Origin: Chlamydiota bacterium
Lineage (GTDB): Bacteria > Chlamydiota > Chlamydiia > Chlamydiales > JAJFMB01
Direction: 5' to 3'
Assembly (NCBI GenBank): GCA_021772355.1
Contig: JAJFMB010000191.1
Span: 1-8,915 of the forward strand
Length of the DNA stretch: 8,915 nucleotides
Positions 4,345-8,915 of this stretch are shown here, one piece after another. The notes below the pieces were generated by a model. The model saw only the letters and a program-made list of their open reading frames with translations, had not been told where the DNA came from and did no database searches. The position numbers and the translations under genes are program-made. Within the stretch, counting starts at the first letter, position 1; every line of letters starts with the position of its first letter.

Positions 4345-4716
4345 ATGTATCGTCTAATAATTCCATTAACTGTGCTTCTTTGCGCGCTATCTATCGCCAC
4401 TAGCTCACCCCTTATGGCCAAACATCATAAGGGAAAAGGGGGTGGAGGAAAATCTCATCATCACCACAACCATAAACACAAGTCACATGATCACCACCAC
4501 CATAAGCATAAACACCACCACCATCATCATTATCACGGTTCAAGAGGAAATTGGTACTACGGTCCCGGTTACTATAACCCCTACTATTACGGCAATTACG
4601 GCCCTTATTGTCCTTATTATGATGATCCCTATTGGGATGCGTGGTACTACGGACCATCCTATTACCGCTCCTCACCACCATGCGGAGGAAGTATTAATCT
4701 TTTCATAGGGTTATAA
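4345..4716 (+). CDS. Secreted His-rich and Tyr-rich two-part protein, possible metal binder
   Basis: No named family recognised. The 123-residue product has a signal peptide (MYRLIIPLTVLLCALSIATSS, likely cut at LMA|KH after residue 25). After a KGKGGGGK spacer comes a His/Lys-rich segment, residues about 26–64, with 21 His including runs of four, four and six. From about residue 65 follows a Gly/Tyr/Pro/Trp-rich part (GNWYYGPGYYNPYYYGNYG...), two cysteines (CPYY and PPCGG) and a hydrophobic end, GGSINLFIGL. His codons CAT and CAC alternate, so the tract is not simple repeat expansion. Such His clusters typically bind Ni, Zn, Cu or Co; storage or chelation outside the inner membrane is inference. 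RBS AAGGAGGGG is very strong. The upstream sigma-54-type promoter suggests regulation apart from its neighbours. The C in VLLC does not make a convincing lipobox. Confidence 0.85.
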   Translation: MYRLIIPLTVLLCALSIATSSPLMAKHHKGKGGGGKSHHHHNHKHKSHDHHHHKHKHHHHHHYHGSRGNWYYGPGYYNPYYYGNYGPYCPYYDDPYWDAWYYGPSYYRSSPPCGGSINLFIGL

Positions 4717-4754
4717 GAAAAAAATAGAATCGCTTTTTCCTTGTTTATTAGAAT

Positions 4755-4804
4755 TTGCCATTAAACCAAGGAAACAATACACTCTTCTCTAAATCTTAGA
4801 GAAG
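4755..4804 (+). promoter_or_regulatory. tyrP promoter with a palindrome over the start site and RBS
   Basis: TTGCCA (4755–4760, 5/6 match) and TACACT (4778–4783, 4/6) are 17 bp apart, placing the start near 4790. Immediately downstream CTTCTCTAA (4784–4792) and TTAGAGAAG (4796–4804) form a perfect 9-bp inverted repeat with a 3-nt centre, ending 3 nt before the ATG and containing the only Shine-Dalgarno-like sequence (GAGAAG). It can act as a DNA operator at +1 or as an RNA hairpin that hides the RBS in longer read-through transcripts. Confidence 0.5.
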
Positions 4805-4807
4805 TAC

Positions 4808-6001
4808 ATGAAAAAGCGCGGAACTGTTTTTGGGGGATCTTTATTAATTGCCGGTACGTCGATCGGTGGGGGAATGCTAGCTCTTCCTGTTTCGACGAGT
4901 TTAGCAGGCTTTGTTCCTTCCCTTTTTCTCTATCTTGTCTGCTGGCTTTTTATGGCCTGCACAGGACTGCTCTTTTTGGAAGTCTGTTTATGGATGGAGG
5001 GGGAGAGCAATATCATTTCCATGGCAGAAAAAACGCTAGGTGCTTTTGGAAAGTGGTACGCTTGGCTGATCTATCTCTTTTTCTTTTACTGCCTCACGCT
5101 GGCCTATATGGTAGGAGGAGGCAACCTTTTCGCTGTCGCTTTCCCTAGCGCAATCAACGACTGGAGTGGCATGATCGCCTTCTCCTTGCTCTTTGCCCCC
5201 TTTGTATTTGCCGGGGCATGGGTTGTGGAGAAAGTTAACATTTTTCTTATGATTGGCTTAGCGATCTTTTATGCAATTTTTGTCATCATAGGCTATAGTC
5301 ACATCAATTCCGAAAATTTAACGTTGGTCAACTGGCCAATGACAGTTATCGCTCTCCCTATTGCGTTTGCCGCTTTTGGCTATCAAGGAATCATCCCGAC
5401 ACTTGTGCATTACATGCACTACGATATGAAGAGTCTGCGAAAAGCAATCCTAATCGGTAGTTTTATCCCTTTTGCCACCTACATCGTATGGCAATGGCTA
5501 ATTCTAGGAATCGTTCCAACCTTTGGGCCCGGGGGATTATATGAAACCCTTCAGCATGGCGGTGATGCGGTGTTCCCTCTGAAGAATTACCTTGAAACCC
5601 CGTGGGTCTACCTCGTGGGGGAATTCTTCGCTTTTTTCGCTCTTGCCACCTCATTTTTCGGTGTCACTTTGGGAATGCTCGATTTCCTAGCCGATGGCCT
5701 CGGTGTCAAAAAGAACAAGAAAGGACGCCTCTTTTTATGCGCTCTCGTCTACCTTCCACCTCTTTTCTTTGCCGTTAGCCATCCCCACGTCTTTCTAATT
5801 GCTCTAGATTTTGCCGGTGGCTTTGGCTCTGCGCTGCTTCTCGGCCTCCTCCCCATCCTTATGGTGTGGGCAGGCAGATATCACCACAAACTTGAATCTC
5901 GCTTCTCATTGCCCGGAGGCAGAGGACTGCTCATCATACTAGCTCTTTTCGTGCTCTTTGAACTCGTCATCGAGACATTACTAGCACTAGGGAAGATCTA
6001 A
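4808..6001 (+). CDS. tyrP: Tyrosine/aromatic amino acid permease TyrP
   Basis: TyrP belongs to the HAAAP (hydroxy/aromatic amino acid permease) family and imports tyrosine, in some members tryptophan, by proton symport across the inner membrane. The 397-residue length matches E. coli TyrP (about 403) and there are about 11 hydrophobic helices. The N-terminal signature GGSLLIAGTSIGGGMLALP (residues 9–27) is the substrate-binding first helix typical of the family. AFAAFGYQGIIPTLVHYM in the middle is also typical. Chlamydia trachomatis carries two tandem tyrP copies next to glmS; here there is one. Exact specificity (Tyr or Trp) cannot be read by eye. The start ATG follows GAGAAG by only 3 nt and is preceded by a perfect hairpin. 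It is convergent with glmS, 47 bp apart, with no obvious strong terminator between. Confidence 0.93.
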   Translation: MKKRGTVFGGSLLIAGTSIGGGMLALPVSTSLAGFVPSLFLYLVCWLFMACTGLLFLEVCLWMEGESNIISMAEKTLGAFGKWYAWLIYLFFFYCLTLAYMVGGGNLFAVAFPSAINDWSGMIAFSLLFAPFVFAGAWVVEKVNIFLMIGLAIFYAIFVIIGYSHINSENLTLVNWPMTVIALPIAFAAFGYQGIIPTLVHYMHYDMKSLRKAILIGSFIPFATYIVWQWLILGIVPTFGPGGLYETLQHGGDAVFPLKNYLETPWVYLVGEFFAFFALATSFFGVTLGMLDFLADGLGVKKNKKGRLFLCALVYLPPLFFAVSHPHVFLIALDFAGGFGSALLLGLLPILMVWAGRYHHKLESRFSLPGGRGLLIILALFVLFELVIETLLALGKI

Positions 6002-6048
6002 TACAAATCTGTGAATTTTCCATAATGGGTAGAGAAAGAGTGCAGCTT

Positions 6049-7875
6049 CTACTCCACAGTAACAGACTTTGCCAAATTGCGGGGTTGGTCAATTTCAGCT
6101 CCCCTTTCTAAAGCGACATAGTAGGCAAAGAGTTGCGCTGCAACCGAAGTGGGCACTGAGGCGAGTTCATCGATAGTTTCAGGCACCCAGATGACCTCAT
6201 CAGCGATATCAGATAACCCCTCTGTCCCTTCTGGGGCAATGGCAATGACTTTACCGTTGCGCGCCTTGACTTCCATTAAATTATTGAGCAATTTTCCAAA
6301 AGTCTGTTTATTGGCGCAAAGCGCTACTGTCGGACAATTTTCATTAATAAGTGCAATAGGCCCATGCTTCATTTCTCCGGCGGGATACCCATTTGCATTA
6401 ATATAAGAAATTTCCTTCAGTTTAAGAGCTCCTTCCAGGCTTGCAGGGTACATGTAGCGACGGCCTAAAAAGAAAAAATTATCATGATGAGCGTATCGTT
6501 TCGCAATATCGGCAATATGCTTTTCCATATCGAGCACTGCTTGAACTTGTTGCGGCAGCGCTTTGACAGCTTGTAAAAAAGCTTGACCTTCTTGTCTATT
6601 AAGATGACGCATGCGAGCCAGCATCACAGTGAATAGAAATAAAATGACGATTTGATTTGTAAAAGCTTTAGTGGAACAAACGCCAACTTCAGGGCCGGCG
6701 CGCAAATAGACGCACGCATCAGACTCTCGATCCATAGTAGAACCGTGCACGTTACATAAGGTCAAAACTTTTGCCCCTTTTGCCTGTAGCTCTCGAGTCG
6801 CAGCTAATGTATCTGCTGTCTCGCCTGATTGGCTAATCGCAATCACAAAAGTGCCGTGGGGAACAATAGGATTTTTGTAACGAAATTCTGAGGAAATTTC
6901 CACTTGTACAGGGATACGGGCAATGTCTTCAATCATGTATGCAGCTAAATAGCCGGCATGCCATGAGGTACCGCACCCCAAAATAAGTATGCGCTCGATC
7001 GAAAGTAGGTCGTTGACATCAAATTTTAGCTCTTCAAATTGGACGGTACCATACTCTTCACGTAAACGCCCTGCAAAAGCGTTTTGTAAAACGGTAGGCT
7101 GTTCATGAATCTCTTTAAGGGTGTAATGCTCGTACTCCCCTTTAAGGCTCACTTGCGGCTTAGATTCAATACGCTGCAGATCACGAGTAATTTGCTGATT
7201 GGAAACATCAAATACCTCATAATGTCCCCGTTTGACCACAGCAATTTCTCCGTTTGATAAGAACAACACATCGCGTGTGTAATTAGCAAACGCCTGAGAG
7301 TCAGAAGAAATAAAGGCTTCGTTAGAACCGATTCCCACAGCTAATGGGGATTCATGTGCAACTGCAATAATACAATCAGGATGATCGCGATGGATAATAG
7401 CAAGCGCATAGGCTCCGTGCAACATCGATACAGCCTTTCTTACTGCTTCAAGAAAATCTCCTTGATACAAGCTAGCGATCAGATGAGGAACAATCTCTGT
7501 ATCTGTTTCAGAAACAAACGTCACACCCTGTTTGATCAACGTTTCACGAAGTTCGGGATAATTTTCAATAATACCATTGTGCACAACAGCAACGCTTTCA
7601 GCAGAATCTAAATGAGGATGGGCATTCTCTTTTGTAGGTGCACCATTGGTCGCCCACCGCGTATGAGCTATAGAGACCTCAAGATGCATATGAGCCTTCT
7701 CTACCTCCTGCTCCAACATAGCAACTTTACCTGCCTCTTTGCAAAAGCGCAATTTACCGGCATCAACCCCAGCAATTCCGGCAGAATCATAACCGCGATA
7801 CTCAAGTCTTTTTATGCCTTGCAAGGCCATTTTAACAGGATTTTGCGATCCGATATATCCGAAGATACCGCACAT
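6049..7875 (-). CDS. glmS: Glutamine–fructose-6-phosphate aminotransferase (isomerizing)
   Basis: GlmS converts fructose-6-phosphate and glutamine to glucosamine-6-phosphate and glutamate, the first committed step to UDP-GlcNAc for peptidoglycan and LPS. The protein is 608 residues, the E. coli size. It begins MCGIFGYIG; Met removal exposes the nucleophile Cys. The glutaminase domain shows HTRWATNG (71–78), HNGIIEN (99–105) and SETDTE (122–127). The two SIS isomerase domains show CGTSWHAG (301–308), SQSGETADT (348–356), STKAFTNQ (401–408) and SLEGALKLKEISYI (479–492). EMKHGP (501–506) and the C-terminal DQPRNLAKSVTVE are identical or near-identical to E. coli, preserving the catalytic Glu, Lys and His positions. 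It follows glmM by 2 nt; its Shine-Dalgarno GAGGAG lies in the last glmM codons. No glmS-type ribozyme is possible in a 2-nt gap. Confidence 0.98.
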   Translation of the reverse strand: MCGIFGYIGSQNPVKMALQGIKRLEYRGYDSAGIAGVDAGKLRFCKEAGKVAMLEQEVEKAHMHLEVSIAHTRWATNGAPTKENAHPHLDSAESVAVVHNGIIENYPELRETLIKQGVTFVSETDTEIVPHLIASLYQGDFLEAVRKAVSMLHGAYALAIIHRDHPDCIIAVAHESPLAVGIGSNEAFISSDSQAFANYTRDVLFLSNGEIAVVKRGHYEVFDVSNQQITRDLQRIESKPQVSLKGEYEHYTLKEIHEQPTVLQNAFAGRLREEYGTVQFEELKFDVNDLLSIERILILGCGTSWHAGYLAAYMIEDIARIPVQVEISSEFRYKNPIVPHGTFVIAISQSGETADTLAATRELQAKGAKVLTLCNVHGSTMDRESDACVYLRAGPEVGVCSTKAFTNQIVILFLFTVMLARMRHLNRQEGQAFLQAVKALPQQVQAVLDMEKHIADIAKRYAHHDNFFFLGRRYMYPASLEGALKLKEISYINANGYPAGEMKHGPIALINENCPTVALCANKQTFGKLLNNLMEVKARNGKVIAIAPEGTEGLSDIADEVIWVPETIDELASVPTSVAAQLFAYYVALERGAEIDQPRNLAKSVTVE

Positions 7876-7877
7876 AA

Positions 7878-8915
7878 CTACTCCTCACCGATTTGTTCAC
7901 GCAACGCCTGTGCTATCTCATCAGCATAGTGCTGCACTTGCTTTAGGACAGGACCTTCCACCATTACCCTACAAATCATTTCCGTTCCGGAATAACGCAC
8001 TAATACACGGCCGGAATCTTTAAGCTCTTCACTGACGTTGCGGATCACATCTTGCATCTTTTCGAGCGACTCAATAGGAGGTTTTGAACGCACTTTTACA
8101 TTAACAGTAACTTGCGGGTATTTCTCGACTAGCTTTGCCAAATCGGAAAGTTTGGTATCTGTTTCAATCATGATCCGCAATACTTGCAATGCCGAGACCA
8201 ATCCATCACCTGTCGTATTCTTATCAAGAAAGATCAAGTGACCGCTTTGTTCCCCACCTAGGTTTGACTCGTTTTTAATCATATCCTGAATAACATAGCG
8301 ATCTCCTACCTGCGATGTGATCACTTCAATGTCGAGCTCTTTCATCGCTTTTAAAAAACCGAAATTACTCATAACCGTGCCGACTACGCGGTTATTTTGT
8401 AAAATGCCACGGTCTTTCATATCTTTTGCGCAAATAGCAAGCAAAGTGTCACCATCTACAATCTGAGCATTCTCATCAACCATGATCACGCGATCGGCGT
8501 CTCCATCTAACGCAATGCCTACATTAGCGTGAGAGTCAATAACACCTTTCTGAATTGTTTCAGGATGAAGAGAGCCGCAACCATCATTGATATTAAGTCC
8601 ATTAGGATGATTTCCGTATAAGACTACTTTAGCGTCCAACTCATGAAAAACAAGAGGGGCTACCTTATAGCCTGCGCCGTTCGCGCAATCGAGTACGATC
8701 GTTAAATTCTTTAGAGTGAGATGCCTAGGGAAGGTAGCCTTGACGAATTCAATATAGCGACCGTCTGCATCGTGCACACGTGCATTCTTACCAATGTCAT
8801 CATCATCAGGAAGACTATCCTGAAAATCACGATTAGCAATAAGCGCTTCCACTTTTCTTTCCCATTCATCGGGAAATTTAAATCCCTCAGAGTCAAAAAA
8901 TTTAATTCCATTATC
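7878..8915 (-). CDS. glmM: Phosphoglucosamine mutase, N-terminus outside the window
   Basis: GlmM isomerises glucosamine-6-phosphate to glucosamine-1-phosphate, the step after GlmS. The open frame runs off the right edge: 345 residues are visible of about 450. The first, DNGIKFF, corresponds to the segment just after the phosphoserine loop (S/T-A-S-H-N-P) of E. coli GlmM, so the catalytic Ser and domain 1 start lie beyond the edge. The GTG at 8852–8850 is internal, not the start. Visible motifs (fragment numbering): GRYIEF (about 52–57), metal loop DGDADR (137–142), sugar-binding GEQSGH (221–226) and phosphate-binding RYSGTE (307–312), here followed by MICRVMVEG instead of the usual P-x-IRVMVEG. 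The end GEE-stop overlaps the glmS RBS, indicating translational coupling. Confidence 0.96.
   Translation of the reverse strand, partial: DNGIKFFDSEGFKFPDEWERKVEALIANRDFQDSLPDDDDIGKNARVHDADGRYIEFVKATFPRHLTLKNLTIVLDCANGAGYKVAPLVFHELDAKVVLYGNHPNGLNINDGCGSLHPETIQKGVIDSHANVGIALDGDADRVIMVDENAQIVDGDTLLAICAKDMKDRGILQNNRVVGTVMSNFGFLKAMKELDIEVITSQVGDRYVIQDMIKNESNLGGEQSGHLIFLDKNTTGDGLVSALQVLRIMIETDTKLSDLAKLVEKYPQVTVNVKVRSKPPIESLEKMQDVIRNVSEELKDSGRVLVRYSGTEMICRVMVEGPVLKQVQHYADEIAQALREQIGEE

Noticed and set aside
4381..4386. Lipoprotein signal in the His/Tyr-rich protein (VLLC)
   Set aside because: Leucine before the Cys is not tolerated in a standard lipobox and the hydrophobic core continues past it.
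4412..4681. Minus-strand open frame opposite the His/Tyr-rich gene
   Set aside because: Low-complexity complement of the CAY/TAY codons (Gly/Asp/Asn-rich), with no start signals.
4717..4739. GAAAAA/TTTTTC stem after the His/Tyr-rich gene as a terminator
   Set aside because: Six A-U-rich pairs and no separate T-run; too weak to call.
8850..8852. GTG as the start of glmM
   Set aside because: The frame stays open upstream and encodes the conserved DNGIKFF segment, so the gene continues past the window edge.

Overview
The window looks like chromosome of a member of the Chlamydiales, most likely an environmental (Waddlia/Parachlamydia-like) lineage. This rests on gene order plus protein identity. 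The core genes read sucC – ftsY – (insert) – tyrP – glmS – glmM, which from memory is the order of the Chlamydia trachomatis CT821–CT815 block, where yccA (CT819) sits between ftsY and tyrP. Here yccA is absent from that gap, and about 3.3 kb of accessory DNA takes its place. Genus assignment is a guess.

Layout. 1–472 (minus): 5' part of sucC. 549–1478 (plus): ftsY, divergent from sucC. 1420–2502 (minus): an Acr3-type arsenite efflux permease whose 3' end overlaps the 3' end of ftsY. 2678–4716 (plus): four small genes, each with a signal peptide and a strong ribosome binding site. The first encodes a charged helical peptide, the second and third tyrosine-rich proteins (about 28% Tyr after the signal), and the fourth a His-rich domain followed by a Tyr-rich domain. 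4808–6001 (plus): tyrP, an aromatic amino acid permease. 6049–7875 (minus): glmS. 7878–8915 (minus): glmM, lacking its N-terminus because of the window edge.

The core genes serve the TCA cycle (SucC), membrane protein targeting (FtsY), amino acid uptake (TyrP) and synthesis of the UDP-GlcNAc precursor (GlmM, GlmS). glmM and glmS are 2 nt apart and probably translationally coupled.

The accessory block holds the novelty. A 129-bp MITE-like element (3482–3610) has 21-bp terminal inverted repeats resembling those of IS903/IS5-type elements and a near-perfect 9-bp target duplication. A diverged, inverted second copy lies at about 4064–4232, so the two copies flank one of the Tyr-rich genes. The His/Tyr-rich gene has a very good sigma-54 (-24/-12) promoter candidate. 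Palindromes sit at the acr3 promoter, at the ribosome binding site of the first small gene and just before the tyrP start codon. No tRNA, rRNA, CRISPR array or intact transposase gene was seen.
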